Shown here piece by piece: positions 45,388 through 55,073 of a DNA stretch of 64,000 nt. Numbering within the stretch: the first letter of the stretch is position 1; every line of letters starts with the position of its first letter. Source of the DNA: an uncultured Clostridia bacterium (lineage in GTDB: Bacteria; Bacillota; Clostridia; Oscillospirales; Acutalibacteraceae). The DNA lies in contig CALYBJ010000014.1 of assembly GCA_944412445.1 (NCBI GenBank), positions 1 through 64,000 of the forward strand. The letters run 5' to 3'. The notes beneath the pieces were generated by a model. The model was not told the origin of the DNA, ran no database searches, and saw only the letters and a program-made list of their open reading frames with translations. The translations under genes were made by a program, and so were the position numbers.

Positions 45388-46383
45388 TTAAAGTCCCAGA
45401 ACATTTTTCTCAAGACAGCGTCCCGTGCCCAGTACAACGCAGTCAAGAGGGTTTTCGCAAACCTTGACGGGCATTTTCGTAATATGGGAAAGAAGCTTGT
45501 CAAAGCCTCTGAGAAGGGCTCCTCCCCCGGAAAGAGTTATTCCCTTGTCAAGTATGTCCGAAGCCAGCTCCGGAGGTGTTTTTTCCAAGGTTTCGCATAT
45601 CATGTCGGCAATCTGGTTTACGCTGTCCGATATTGCCTCTCTTACCTCCGCTGATGTAATCTCAACGTTTTTCGGAAGTCCGTCAACAAGATTTCTGCCC
45701 TTTATATTTATTGCCGCCTCTCCGTCGTAAGGATAAGCGGAGCCGATTTTTATTTTTATATCCTCGGCTGTTCTTGAGCCGATTAAAAGGTTATGCTTTC
45801 TTCTGACATAGGCTATAATGGCTTCGTCAAGATCGTCGCCGCCCACACGGACGGAATTTGAGGCAACTATATCCCCCAGGGACACAACAGCCACCTCGGA
45901 AGTACCCGCTCCCAAATCGGCAATCATGCTGCCTACAGGCTCTCCCACGGGAAGCCCCGCTCCGATAGCCGCCGCCATAGGCACTTCTATTAAGCTTACG
46001 TATCTTGCGCCTGCGTTTCTCGCAGCGTCGTGAACGGCTCTTCTCTCAACCTCCGTAACTCCCGAAGGAATCGAAAGCATTACTCTTGCTCTGTTAAAAA
46101 GAGATTTTCCCTGAGCTTTTTTTATAAATTCACGAAGCATATCCGCCGTCATTTCATAGTCGGCGATAACTCCGTTTTTTAAAGGCTTCTGAGCGGTAAT
46201 GGAGCCGGGAGTTCTTCCTATCATGGTTTTAGCCTCAGCGCCTACCGCCACAACCTTTGACGGGTTTTCCCTTACGTCCATAGCCACAACAGAGGGTTCT
46301 CTTATTATAATTCCCTTGCCCTTGGCGTAAACAACCGTATTTGAAGTTCCTAAATCTATTCCGAAATCCTGTGAAAGTACCAT
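45388..46383 (-). CDS. mreB: rod shape-determining protein MreB
   Basis: A 331-residue bacterial actin. Phosphate 1 is DFGIDLGTSNTVVY near 5-18, phosphate 2 is MIADLGAGTSEVAVVSLG near 158, and the adenosine motif is LSGGGALLRGF near 285. It polymerises under the membrane to guide wall synthesis. ATG 46383 is chosen with AGGGGA upstream. It heads mreB-mreC-mreD-mrdA-minD-like. Confidence 0.96.
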   Translation of the reverse strand: MVLSQDFGIDLGTSNTVVYAKGKGIIIREPSVVAMDVRENPSKVVAVGAEAKTMIGRTPGSITAQKPLKNGVIADYEMTADMLREFIKKAQGKSLFNRARVMLSIPSGVTEVERRAVHDAARNAGARYVSLIEVPMAAAIGAGLPVGEPVGSMIADLGAGTSEVAVVSLGDIVASNSVRVGGDDLDEAIIAYVRRKHNLLIGSRTAEDIKIKIGSAYPYDGEAAINIKGRNLVDGLPKNVEITSAEVREAISDSVNQIADMICETLEKTPPELASDILDKGITLSGGGALLRGFDKLLSHITKMPVKVCENPLDCVVLGTGRCLEKNVLGL

Positions 46384-46426
46384 TTTATATTCCCCTGTCA
46401 AAAAGAAAATTAAACTTATTCAATTT

Positions 46427-46455
46427 ATTATAGCTTTTTATAAAAAATATTACAA
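46427..46455 (-). promoter_or_regulatory. promoter of the mre operon
   Basis: Minus-strand TTGTAA (46450-46455), 17-bp spacer, TATAAT (46427-46432). Confidence 0.75.
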
Positions 46456-46551
46456 TAGAATTTTTTAAGATATTTTAATAATTGTATTTTTCTTAACTTT
46501 TTACTGATTGAACTTTTTTAAGGTATTATATTATAAAATCATAAAAAACTC

Positions 46552-46580
46552 TTGCATTTTGATTTTATGCGTGCTATACT
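46552..46580 (+). promoter_or_regulatory. promoter of the rimP-nusA-infB operon
   Basis: TTGCAT (46552-46557), 17-bp spacer, TATACT (46575-46580) with a TG extended -10 (46572-46573). Confidence 0.85.
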
Positions 46581-46606
46581 GTATGCAGTGATAGTATATT
46601 TTACTT

Positions 46607-46630
46607 GAGCGGGTTCATTCCCGCTCTTTT
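46607..46630 (+). terminator. leader hairpin/attenuator ahead of rimP
   Basis: GAGCGGG (46607-46613) pairs with CCCGCTC (46620-46626), followed by TTTTGTTTT. It sits in the 5' leader between the promoter and rimP, so it is a probable attenuator rather than an end-of-gene terminator. Confidence 0.75.
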
Positions 46631-46677
46631 GTTTTGCTATGGCTGTTTACTTAAAATTTATTTCGGGAGGTTTTATT

Positions 46678-47154
46678 TTGGCTGAAAAGAAAAATACCGT
46701 TTCCCTTGTATGGGACATCGCTCAGCCTATCGCCGAAAAGCTGGGGCTTATTCTCTGGGACGTGCGGTTTCAGAAGGAAGGCGCCAACTGGTATTTAAGA
46801 ATTTTCATTGACAAAAACGGCGGCGTAGGCATTGACGACTGCGTGGATATGAGCCACGCCTTAGAGGAAAAGCTTGACGAGCTTGACCCTATTGAGCAAA
46901 GCTATAATTTACAGGTTTCCTCTCCCGGTATCGAAAGAGATCTTGTAAGAGACGAGCATTTTTCAAGATACATCGGAGAAAAAATCATGTTAAAGCTTCC
47001 CCGAGCCGTAGACGGTCAAAAGGAATTTCACGGAATTTTAAGCAAATACGAAAACGGAGAAGTTACTCTTACCTACGGAGAGGATAAGGTTCTTACCGTT
47101 GACAAAAAGCAGACCTCATGGATAAGGCTTGACGATTTTCCGGGCTTTAATTAA
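46678..47154 (+). CDS. rimP: ribosome maturation factor RimP
   Basis: A 158-residue factor for 30S maturation. Two domains: alpha/beta N-terminal (LVWDIAQPIAEKLGLILWDV to LRIFIDKNGGVGIDDCVDMSH) and a C-terminal Sm-like barrel (from about 85, VSSPGIERDLVRDEHF). I use TTG 46678 with GGGAGG upstream; this gives the normal MAEKKNTVSL start. It is first in the operon with nusA. Confidence 0.95.
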   Translation: MAEKKNTVSLVWDIAQPIAEKLGLILWDVRFQKEGANWYLRIFIDKNGGVGIDDCVDMSHALEEKLDELDPIEQSYNLQVSSPGIERDLVRDEHFSRYIGEKIMLKLPRAVDGQKEFHGILSKYENGEVTLTYGEDKVLTVDKKQTSWIRLDDFPGFN

Positions 47155-47201
47155 TTAAAATCTTAACATTTAAAATAACTTGAAAGGATTGACAGGAAAA
47201 A

Positions 47202-48272
47202 ATGGATAAAGAATTTTTTGAAGCCGTGAATATGCTTCAGAAAGAGAGAAACGTTTCCGCGGAGGCGCTTTACGAAAAGATTGCCAACGCTCTTGTAATA
47301 GCCGCTGGCCACAACTATGGCACAAAGGAAGGAATTTACTGCGACATCAACCCCAAGGAATATGAAGTCAGACTTTACATGAGAAAAACGGTAGTGCCCG
47401 AAGAGGAAGATGTTATGGACCCGGCAATAGAAATGTCGGTAGGCGAGGCTCAGCATTACAGTTCGGGAGCAGTTGCGGGAGATATAGTAGAAATCCCCCT
47501 TGAAATAAACGATTTCGGAAGAATCGCAGCCCAGACGGTAAAACACGTGCTTCGTCAGGGAATAAGAGAAATCGAGCACGGACAGGTGCTTCAGGAGTTC
47601 CAGAGCCGCAACCAGGAAATCGTAACAGCAAAGGTAATGGGAATAGACATAAAAACAGGCAATTTAACTCTTGAAATCGGAAAAGCGGAAGCACTTCTTC
47701 CCAAGAGCGAGCAGATACCCGGCGAATCCTTTGAAATCGGACAGCTTATAAAAGTATATATCGTAGATGTTAAGGATACGGACAAAGGTCCCAAAGCCAT
47801 AATTTCAAGAACCCATCCGGGACTTGTAAAAAGACTTTTCGAGCAGGAGGTTCCGGAAATATTCGACGGCACAATCGAGGTTAAGGGCGTTTCAAGAGAA
47901 GCCGGCTCAAGAACAAAAATCGCCGTATGGAGCAAGGATCCCGACATTGATCCCGTCGGAGCCTGCATAGGCCAGAGAGGCACGAGAGTCAGCAAAATAG
48001 TAAGCGTATTAGGCGGAGAAAAAATAGATATAGTAAAATACAGCGAAAATCCCGGGGAATTTATAGGAGCGGCTCTTGCTCCCGCGGAGATTTTAAATGT
48101 TGAGATAACAAGCGAGTCGTTAAAATCCTGTCAGGTAACGGTGCCCGACACTCAGCTTTCCCTTGCAATAGGCAACAAGGGTCAGAACGCAAGGCTTGCG
48201 GCAAAGCTTACAGGCTGGAAGATAGACATAAAGCCGGAAAGCGGATTTTATCAGCCAATGATACAGTTATAA
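47202..48272 (+). CDS. nusA: transcription termination/antitermination protein NusA
   Basis: A 356-residue NusA: N-terminal RNA polymerase-binding domain (1-125), S1 domain (near 135-200), KH1 (DPVGACIGQRGTRVSKI near 255) and KH2 (LAIGNKGQNARLAAKLTGWKI near 325). It lacks the acidic C-terminal repeats of proteobacteria, which is normal for Firmicutes. A 47-base gap follows rimP. Confidence 0.97.
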   Translation: MDKEFFEAVNMLQKERNVSAEALYEKIANALVIAAGHNYGTKEGIYCDINPKEYEVRLYMRKTVVPEEEDVMDPAIEMSVGEAQHYSSGAVAGDIVEIPLEINDFGRIAAQTVKHVLRQGIREIEHGQVLQEFQSRNQEIVTAKVMGIDIKTGNLTLEIGKAEALLPKSEQIPGESFEIGQLIKVYIVDVKDTDKGPKAIISRTHPGLVKRLFEQEVPEIFDGTIEVKGVSREAGSRTKIAVWSKDPDIDPVGACIGQRGTRVSKIVSVLGGEKIDIVKYSENPGEFIGAALAPAEILNVEITSESLKSCQVTVPDTQLSLAIGNKGQNARLAAKLTGWKIDIKPESGFYQPMIQL

Positions 48273-48293
48273 AAACATACTGGAGGTCTTTCG

Positions 48294-48560
48294 GTGCAAC
48301 AGAAAAAAATACCCATGCGCAAATGCGTAGGCTGTAACCGGTCAAAACCAAAGAAAGAGCTTTTAAGAATAGTAAAATCTCCCGACGGAGAAATAAGCGT
48401 TGACACAACGGGCAAAAAATCCGGAAGAGGAGCGTATATATGCACCGATCCGGAATGTTTCGAAAAAATGCGGAAATCAAAGCGTCTTGACAAAACCTTT
48501 GAAGCGCCTGTTCCCGATTTGGTATACGAGGAAATAGAAAGGATGCTGAAGGACGGTTGA
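48294..48560 (+). CDS. rnpM: RNase P modulator RnpM (YlxR)
   Basis: An 88-residue YlxR-family protein. MRKCVGCNRSKPKKELLRIV and KKSGRGAYICTDPECFEKM, each named here, hold the conserved Cys and Arg residues. YlxR binds RNase P RNA and modulates its activity. It starts at GTG with TGGAGG upstream. Confidence 0.92.
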   Translation: MQQKKIPMRKCVGCNRSKPKKELLRIVKSPDGEISVDTTGKKSGRGAYICTDPECFEKMRKSKRLDKTFEAPVPDLVYEEIERMLKDG

Positions 48561-48877
48561 CGGAAAAGTTTTTTAATGCAGTAGGGCTTTGCAGAAGAGC
48601 GAAAAAGCTCTGCATAGGTCATGACGAAGTAAAAGCCTGTGTAAAAAGCGGAAAAGCCAAGCTGATTTTGCTGACTGCGGACGCGTCTCCGAGGCTGGAA
48701 AAGGAGATAAAAAATCTCAGTGAAGAAGCGGAGATAATAAGGGTAGACGCCTTAATGGAGGATATGGGAAACCGTGTAGGAAAGCGGTCGGGAATATTCT
48801 CCGTGACGGACGACGGACTGAAAGAACTTGTTTTAAGAACAATAAGGGAGGACTCAACACATGGCACAAACCAATAA
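48557..48877 (+). CDS. L7Ae-family ribosomal protein YlxQ
   Basis: A 106-residue L7Ae/L30e-fold protein of the YlxQ group, which binds kink-turn RNA. It starts at TTG overlapping the rnpM stop by four bases, and its end overlaps infB by 17. The [13 protein letters not shown] and [17 protein letters not shown] segments are typical. Confidence 0.88.
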   Translation: MTEKFFNAVGLCRRAKKLCIGHDEVKACVKSGKAKLILLTADASPRLEKEIKNLSEEAEIIRVDALMEDMGNRVGKRSGIFSVTDDGLKELVLRTIREDSTHGTNQ

Positions 48878-51308
48878 ATACAGAGTTCACGAGGTTGCGA
48901 AGGATTTTAACATAAAGAGCAACAGTGTAATAGATTTGCTGGGCAAATATTTTGAGGAGCCGAAAAAGCATCAGACAGCTCTTACGGACGAAGAGCTTGA
49001 CATAGTATTCGAGACGCTGACTCAGGAAAACGAGCTTCAGAGCTTTGACGAATACTTTAAGGTAACGGCGGAAAAGAAAGAGGAGCCAAAGGCTCAGGAA
49101 ACGGCTAAAAAGAAGGCCGACGAGGAAAAGCCCGGAGAGGAAAAGGAAAACAAGAAAGCGGAGACTTCTGCAAAGGAGCCTGCGGAGGGAAAAAAGACTG
49201 CGGACGCCGGAGACAAAAAGCCTTCCGACGGCAAAAAGGAGCAGCCTAAGCAGAGCCCTGCGAAGCCCTTTGAAAAGAGAGCAGACAAGAAGAAAGCCGA
49301 CCAGCCCATTCAGGCGAGAACAAAGGGCGACAAGCGCACAATAGATACAAGAATAAACAATGTAGATCTTGATAAATATAATGAAAAATACGAGGAAATC
49401 GCTCCCGAAAACGCAAGAATGAAGGATAAGGATTCCTCAAAGAAGCAGAAAATCAACCAGAAGTCAAAGCAGTACAGAAAGCAGGGAATGCGTTCCGGCA
49501 AAAAGGAAACGGAAAGCGAAAGGCTTGCGAGAATCGCCGCCGAAAGAGCAAAGAAAACAATACTTGTAAAAATCGGGGATGAAATTACCGTAGGCGAGCT
49601 TGCCTCAAGGCTTAAAATGACCGCTCCCGAAGTAATAAAGAAGCTGTTTTCCTACGGCATCGCGGCGTCAATCAACGAAACCATCGACTTTGACACTGCG
49701 GCGATAGTAGCCACGGAGCTGGGCGCTAAGGTTGAAAAAGAGGTTGTAGTTACAATCGAGGACAAAATCATAGACGACTCCGAGGACGATGAAGAGAACC
49801 TTGTTCCGAGAAGTCCCGTTGTATGCGTAATGGGACACGTTGACCACGGAAAGACATCTCTTCTTGACGCCATAAGAAACACCTCCGTAACCTCTACGGA
49901 ATCAGGCGGAATCACACAGCATATCGGCGCGTACAGAGTATCGGTAAACGGCAGCGACATTACATTCCTTGACACTCCGGGACACGCTGCGTTTACAGCC
50001 ATGAGAGCCAGAGGCGCCATGGCTACGGATATAGCCGTGCTTGTAGTAGCCGCCGACGACGGAATTATGCCTCAGACAATTGAAGCCATCAACCACGCAA
50101 AGGCGGCGGGAGTATCCATAATCGTAGCCATAAACAAAATGGATAAGCCCGATGTAAATCCCGACAGAGTTCTTCAGCAGCTTACGGAATATGAAATCGT
50201 GCCTGAGGAATGGGGCGGAGATACAATCTGCGTACCTGTTTCGGCAAAAACTCACATGAATATAGATAAGCTTCTTGAGTCAATACTTCTTATTGCCGAA
50301 ATGAAAGAGCTTAAAGCCAACCCCAACAGAGCGGCAAAGGGTATAGTAATCGAGGCGAGGCTTGACAAGGGCAGAGGCCCCATAGCTACCCTGCTTGTTC
50401 AGAACGGAACATTAAAATCAGGGGACACAATCGTAGCCGGCACAGCTGTAGGACGAGTAAGAGTAATGAATGACTACAAGGGCAAAAAGATAAAGGAAGC
50501 GGGACCCTCTGTTCCCGTTGAAATCGCCGGACTTACGGAAGCGCCCAACGCCGGAGACGCCTTTGACGCAGTTTCCGATGAAAGGCTTGCAAGAGAGCTT
50601 GTCGAACAGCGTAAGCAGAAAGCAAAGGAAGCTCAGTTCAATTCAGTTCACAAGGTAACCCTTGACAACCTGTTCTCAACTATCGAGGCAGGAGAAATGA
50701 AAGAGCTTAACATTGTTGTAAAAGCCGATGTTCAGGGTTCGGTTGAGGCTGTTAAGCAGAGCCTTGAAAAGCTTTCAAACGACGAGGTAAGAGTTAAGGT
50801 AATCCACGGCGGCGTAGGTGCTGTAAACGAATCCGACGTAATGCTTGCCCACGCTTCAAACGCAATAATCATAGGCTTCCATGTAAGACCCGATCCCGTA
50901 GCAGCGGCAAACGCCGAGAGAGATCATGTTGAAATGCGTATGTATATGGTTATTTACGACTGCATAGAGGATGTTGAAGCGGCAATAAAGGGAATGCTTG
51001 CGCCTAAGTACAGAGATGTTGACCTGGGCAGAATCGAAGTAAGAAACACCTTTAAGATTTCAAGCGTTGGCACCATAGCCGGCTGTTATGTTCTTTCCGG
51101 CAAGGTTCAGAGAAACGCAAAAATCAGAGTCGTAAGAGACGGCATTGTTATTGCCGAGGACGAAATCGACTCCCTGAAGCGCTTTAAGGACGATGTAAAG
51201 GAAGTAGCTTCCGGATATGAATGCGGAATAGGTCTTACCAAATTCAACGACATTAAAGAGGGCGACATTTTCGAGGCATTTATAACCGAGGAATACAGAG
51301 AACAGTAA
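48861..51308 (+). CDS. infB: translation initiation factor IF-2
   Basis: An 815-residue GTPase that brings fMet-tRNA to the 30S. The N-terminus is a Lys/Glu-rich low-complexity region (about 60-230); the IF2_N domain is near 235-290; the G domain begins near 315 with G1 [10 protein letters not shown]3 DTPGHAAF and G4 NKMD; domains II-IV and the C1/C2 region follow. GGGAGG precedes the ATG. Confidence 0.98.
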   Translation: MAQTNKYRVHEVAKDFNIKSNSVIDLLGKYFEEPKKHQTALTDEELDIVFETLTQENELQSFDEYFKVTAEKKEEPKAQETAKKKADEEKPGEEKENKKAETSAKEPAEGKKTADAGDKKPSDGKKEQPKQSPAKPFEKRADKKKADQPIQARTKGDKRTIDTRINNVDLDKYNEKYEEIAPENARMKDKDSSKKQKINQKSKQYRKQGMRSGKKETESERLARIAAERAKKTILVKIGDEITVGELASRLKMTAPEVIKKLFSYGIAASINETIDFDTAAIVATELGAKVEKEVVVTIEDKIIDDSEDDEENLVPRSPVVCVMGHVDHGKTSLLDAIRNTSVTSTESGGITQHIGAYRVSVNGSDITFLDTPGHAAFTAMRARGAMATDIAVLVVAADDGIMPQTIEAINHAKAAGVSIIVAINKMDKPDVNPDRVLQQLTEYEIVPEEWGGDTICVPVSAKTHMNIDKLLESILLIAEMKELKANPNRAAKGIVIEARLDKGRGPIATLLVQNGTLKSGDTIVAGTAVGRVRVMNDYKGKKIKEAGPSVPVEIAGLTEAPNAGDAFDAVSDERLARELVEQRKQKAKEAQFNSVHKVTLDNLFSTIEAGEMKELNIVVKADVQGSVEAVKQSLEKLSNDEVRVKVIHGGVGAVNESDVMLAHASNAIIIGFHVRPDPVAAANAERDHVEMRMYMVIYDCIEDVEAAIKGMLAPKYRDVDLGRIEVRNTFKISSVGTIAGCYVLSGKVQRNAKIRVVRDGIVIAEDEIDSLKRFKDDVKEVASGYECGIGLTKFNDIKEGDIFEAFITEEYREQ

Positions 51309-51351
51309 AATATAAATATATTAAAAAATTCAAAGGAAAGGATGACCGGTC

Positions 51352-51717
51352 ATGTCAATGTATAAAACCGACCGCACAGCGGAGGACATCAAAAGAGAGA
51401 TAACCGCTGTCATCAGAGAACTTAAGGATCCCAGAGTTAAAGACAAGCTTCTGACAGTAGTAAGAATAGAGCTTGCCTCGGATTTGTCCTACGGAAAGGT
51501 ATATATAAGCGCGCTGGAGGGGCTTGACACGGCAAAAAAAGCGGTGGAAGGACTTGAAAGGGCAACAGGGCTTATAAGACGCGAAATAAGCAGCAGGCTT
51601 CACCTGAGAAAATCCCCTGAGCTGCGATTTATCGCCGACGATTCCGTAAGGGAAGGCATTGAGCTTTTCAAAAAATACGAAGAAAGACTGGGAAAGGATA
51701 AACCCCATGAGGATTAA
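51352..51717 (+). CDS. rbfA: ribosome-binding factor A
   Basis: A 121-residue KH-like protein that matures the 30S 5' domain. RTAEDIKREITAVIRELKDPRV near the start and the late RLHLRKSPELRFIADDS are typical. It follows infB and overlaps nrnA by 11 bases. Confidence 0.95.
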   Translation: MSMYKTDRTAEDIKREITAVIRELKDPRVKDKLLTVVRIELASDLSYGKVYISALEGLDTAKKAVEGLERATGLIRREISSRLHLRKSPELRFIADDSVREGIELFKKYEERLGKDKPHED

Positions 51718-52672
51718 CAAAGCACAGGCGGCAGAAATGCTGCTTTCCATGGACAATATACTGATACTTGCCCATGAAAATCCCGACGGAGATGCAGTGG
51801 GCAGCGCCTGCGCTCTCTGCAAAGGATTAAGACAGCTCGAAAAAAAAGCGAAAATCAGCCTTGAGCCTGCCGCGAAAATCGACGCCTATTTAACCGAGGG
51901 GCTGACATCGGGAGATTTCGAGCCTTTATACAAGGTTGCGGTAGATACTGCCGACTGTAAAATTTTAGGGGTAGGCGGCACTTCTTTTCAGAAAGATGTA
52001 AAAATTGATTTGTGCATCGACCATCACATTTCAAATGTATTTTACGCTGAAAACACATATCTTGACGAAAAGGCAGCCGCGGCGGCGGAAGCCGTTGCGG
52101 ATATTCTTTCCGAAATGAAGATTAAAATCACAAAAGATATTGCAGAGTGTCTGTATGTGGGCATTTCCACGGACACCGGCTGCTTCAGATACGGCAACAC
52201 AACGCCGAAAACTCTCAGAACTGCGGCGGATATGGCGGATACGGGAATTGATATCGGAAAAATCAACAAAATACAGTTTGAAACGAAGTCAAAGGAATAC
52301 GCCGAAATCGAAAAGCTTGCAATAGCTTCCATGGAAACCTATCTTGAGGGCAAATGCGCCGTAATCATTGTTACAAACGAAATGTATAAGCAGACAGGCA
52401 TTGCCGACAGCGAAACTCAGCCCTTAGCTTCAATTCCCCGTCAGATAGACGGCGTTCTCGTAGGAATCACCATGAAGGAAAAACAGCCGGGTTTTTTCAG
52501 AATTTCAATACGCACCAACGAGCCTGCCGACGCTTCTGAAATAGCGAAATTCTTAGGCGGCGGAGGTCATAAGATGGCAGCGGGCTGTTCCTACAGCGGA
52601 ACGAAAGAAAACGCAGTAGGCACCGTGCTTCAGTACACGGAAATGGTTCTCAGGGAAACAGGATTGATATGA
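51707..52672 (+). CDS. nrnA: DHH family phosphoesterase, NrnA-like
   Basis: A 321-residue DHH/DHHA1 enzyme that degrades nano-RNA, pAp or cyclic-dinucleotide products. The motifs are HENPDGDAVGSA (near 24-35), the DHH itself as CIDHHIS near 105, and STDTGCFRYGNT near 155; the DHHA1 domain ends with GGGGHKMAAG near 285. ATG 51707 is used with GGAAAGGA upstream. Its stop overlaps the truB start (ATGA). Confidence 0.92.
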   Translation: MRINKAQAAEMLLSMDNILILAHENPDGDAVGSACALCKGLRQLEKKAKISLEPAAKIDAYLTEGLTSGDFEPLYKVAVDTADCKILGVGGTSFQKDVKIDLCIDHHISNVFYAENTYLDEKAAAAAEAVADILSEMKIKITKDIAECLYVGISTDTGCFRYGNTTPKTLRTAADMADTGIDIGKINKIQFETKSKEYAEIEKLAIASMETYLEGKCAVIIVTNEMYKQTGIADSETQPLASIPRQIDGVLVGITMKEKQPGFFRISIRTNEPADASEIAKFLGGGGHKMAAGCSYSGTKENAVGTVLQYTEMVLRETGLI

Positions 52673-53550
52673 CAGGATTTATAATTGCTGACAAGCCCGG
52701 CGGCATGACCTCCTTTAAGGCGGCGGCAGTTCTCAGAAGAATAACCGGCGAGAAAAAAACGGGACATACAGGCACTCTCGACCCTATGGCGACGGGAGTA
52801 CTGCCTGTGGCGCTGGGACACGCTACAAGATTTATAGATTTTCTCCCTGATTCCACAAAAGGCTACAGAGCCTCATTCCTGCTGGGAGAAACAACGGACA
52901 CCCTTGATATTACGGGAAAAGCTCTTTCACATTCGGACAGTATCCCCTGTGAAGAGCTTGTTTTAAAAGCCGTAGAAGCCTTTAAAGGCGAAATTATGCA
53001 GCTTCCTCCCATGTATTCGGCAATAAAAATAAACGGACAGAGGCTTTACAGTCTTGCGAGACAGGGCGTTGAAATAGAAAGGGAAAAAAGGAAGATTACC
53101 GTTTATTCCGTAGATGTTGTTTCAGCAGGAGAAAAGGAGTATACGATTGATGTAAAATGCTCCAAGGGCACCTACATAAGGTCCTTAATAAGCGATATAG
53201 GTGAAGCTCTCGGCTGCGGAGCCGTTATGACAGCCCTGAGGAGAACAATGTCAAACGGCTTTGAAGAAAACGAAGCACATACGCTTGACGAGCTTGAAAA
53301 CGCAGAAAACATAAATCAATTTATACTGCCTGTTGACCAGGCTCTGAAAAAATATCCTGCAATAACCGTTTCGCCGGCGCAGGCAAAAAGATTCGGAAAC
53401 GGCGGGGAGCTTGATGTTTCAAGGCTTTCCTCTCCCCTTTCGGAATCATTTTACAGAGTGTATTCTCCCGACGGAAGCTTTAAAGGCATAGGAGAATACC
53501 AAAAAGGCGGAACATCATTAAAGGTCAAAAGGGTTTTTGTAAATGACTGA
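52669..53550 (+). CDS. truB: tRNA pseudouridine-55 synthase
   Basis: A 293-residue TruB. The N-terminal DKPGGMTSF (about 6-14), GHTGTLDPMATGVLP (Asp near 38 is the nucleophile) and the HATRF region are intact, and a C-terminal PUA-like part follows. It makes the T-loop pseudouridine. Coupled to nrnA upstream and ribF downstream. Confidence 0.97.
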   Translation: MTGFIIADKPGGMTSFKAAAVLRRITGEKKTGHTGTLDPMATGVLPVALGHATRFIDFLPDSTKGYRASFLLGETTDTLDITGKALSHSDSIPCEELVLKAVEAFKGEIMQLPPMYSAIKINGQRLYSLARQGVEIEREKRKITVYSVDVVSAGEKEYTIDVKCSKGTYIRSLISDIGEALGCGAVMTALRRTMSNGFEENEAHTLDELENAENINQFILPVDQALKKYPAITVSPAQAKRFGNGGELDVSRLSSPLSESFYRVYSPDGSFKGIGEYQKGGTSLKVKRVFVND

Positions 53551-54451
53551 CTTTAAAAATCAACAAACAGCCGTTGCCCTGGGCACTTTTGACGGCTTGC
53601 ACAAGGGACATATATCGGTAATCAATAAGGCTGTTATTCAAAGGGATAACGGTCTTTTGCCTGTTATAATGCTTTTTTCGTCACATCCCATGAAAATCCT
53701 TACGGGAAAGCCGCCCAAGGAGCTTTTCAGCGGTGAAATCAAAAAAAGAGAATTTTTGAAAACAGGCTGTGAAATATATAAAATTCCCTTTGAGAAAATA
53801 AGGAATATGTCTCCCGAGGAATTTGTAAGAGATGTTTTAAAAAAGGAATTAAACGCTTCCTTCGTTACCTGCGGATTTAATTTCCGTTTCGGCAGGGACG
53901 GAGAAGGCAGTCCGGAAACTCTTAAAGCCTTAGGAGAAAAATATAATATAATTACTCAAGTGGCAAACGAGGTTGACTTCGAGAATGAATGTGTCAGCTC
54001 AACGAGAATAAGAAAAGCTCTTGAAAAGGGAGAAGCAGAAAAAGCCAACTGTATGCTGGGCAGATATTTTTCATACGATTTCACCGTTGAAACAGGAGAT
54101 AAAAGAGGACGGCTTTTGGGCTTTCCCACAATAAATCAGTTTTTCCCGGAAAGCTTTGTGCTTCCGAAATTCGGCGTGTACGCTTCGGCGGCATACGCTG
54201 AGGGCAGATGGTATCCGGCTGTTACCGACATAGGAATAAGGCCCACAATCGGCAACAGCGCCCCCAGAAGCGAAACCTGTATTTTAGGATATTCGGGGAA
54301 TCTTTACGGCACAAACACCGAGGTGGCTCTGCTTTCGTATTTAAGAGGAGAAATAAAATTTAATTCCCTTGAGGATTTGTCAAAGCAAATGGAAAAAGAC
54401 GCCGAAAAGGCAAAGGAAATTTTTAAAAACTGCGATCTCGCGGAGAAATAA
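53543..54451 (+). CDS. ribF: bifunctional riboflavin kinase / FAD synthetase
   Basis: A 302-residue enzyme making FMN and FAD. The N-terminal nucleotidyltransferase has GTFDGLHKGH (near 14) and CVSSTRIRKAL near 152; the flavokinase has GRLLGFPTINQ near 188 and TDIGIRPTIGN near 229. It overlaps truB by eight bases. rpsO and pnp, often next in Firmicutes, are not here. Confidence 0.97.
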   Translation: MTDFKNQQTAVALGTFDGLHKGHISVINKAVIQRDNGLLPVIMLFSSHPMKILTGKPPKELFSGEIKKREFLKTGCEIYKIPFEKIRNMSPEEFVRDVLKKELNASFVTCGFNFRFGRDGEGSPETLKALGEKYNIITQVANEVDFENECVSSTRIRKALEKGEAEKANCMLGRYFSYDFTVETGDKRGRLLGFPTINQFFPESFVLPKFGVYASAAYAEGRWYPAVTDIGIRPTIGNSAPRSETCILGYSGNLYGTNTEVALLSYLRGEIKFNSLEDLSKQMEKDAEKAKEIFKNCDLAEK

Positions 54452-54463
54452 GGAGCTGATTTT

Positions 54464-55024
54464 TTGGAAATCATACTTGCGTCAGGCTCTCCCAGACGCC
54501 GTGAGCTTTTAGCCTTGGCAGGCATAGAATATAAGGTTATCCCCTCGGAATGTGACGAAACACTGCCCCAAAATATTTCTCCCGGGGACGCTGTCAGGCT
54601 TTTGGCACAAAGAAAGGCAGAAGATGTTTTTAATAAACATGAGGACGCTCTTATAATCGGAGCAGATACGGTGGTGGCTCTTGATGGTAAAATTTTAGGC
54701 AAGCCAAAGGACAGGGAAAACGCAAAGGAAATGCTTCTTGCGCTTTCCGGAAAAACCCATGAAGTCTATACGGGAGTTGCCCTGATTTCAAAATATAAAA
54801 GAGAAGTTTTTTCATGCCGTTCACTGGTTACCTTTTACCCTCTTACGGAAAAGGAAATCGACAATTATATAAAAACAGGCGAGCCTATGGATAAAGCCGG
54901 AGCCTACGGCATACAGGGCAGGGGATTTTTCCTTGTAAAAGGCATCAGCGGCGACTACAACAATATTGTCGGACTGCCTTTAAGCGAAACCGTAAGAAAA
55001 CTTGAAAAATTCAAAACCGAATAG
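54464..55024 (+). CDS. maf: Maf family nucleotide pyrophosphatase
   Basis: A 186-residue house-cleaning enzyme that hydrolyses non-canonical nucleoside triphosphates. ASGSPRRRELL (near 5), GADTVVALDG (near 65) and DKAGAYGIQG near 145 are the family motifs. It starts at TTG 54464 with AAGGAG eight bases upstream and ends the operon. Confidence 0.95.
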   Translation: MEIILASGSPRRRELLALAGIEYKVIPSECDETLPQNISPGDAVRLLAQRKAEDVFNKHEDALIIGADTVVALDGKILGKPKDRENAKEMLLALSGKTHEVYTGVALISKYKREVFSCRSLVTFYPLTEKEIDNYIKTGEPMDKAGAYGIQGRGFFLVKGISGDYNNIVGLPLSETVRKLEKFKTE

Positions 55025-55029
55025 GCAAA

Positions 55030-55068
55030 AAAATAACCGCATTAAGCTTTCGCCTGATGCGGTTTTTA
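55030..55068. terminator. bidirectional terminator
   Basis: AACCGCAT (55035-55042) pairs with ATGCGGTT (55057-55064), T-rich on both outer sides; it ends the rimP-maf operon and the M23 peptidase gene. Confidence 0.88.
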
Positions 55069-55073
55069 TATTC

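Noticed and set aside
47413-47694. Antisense open frames within nusA and infB
   Set aside because: They are shadows in high-scoring genes, without ribosome sites or recognisable products.
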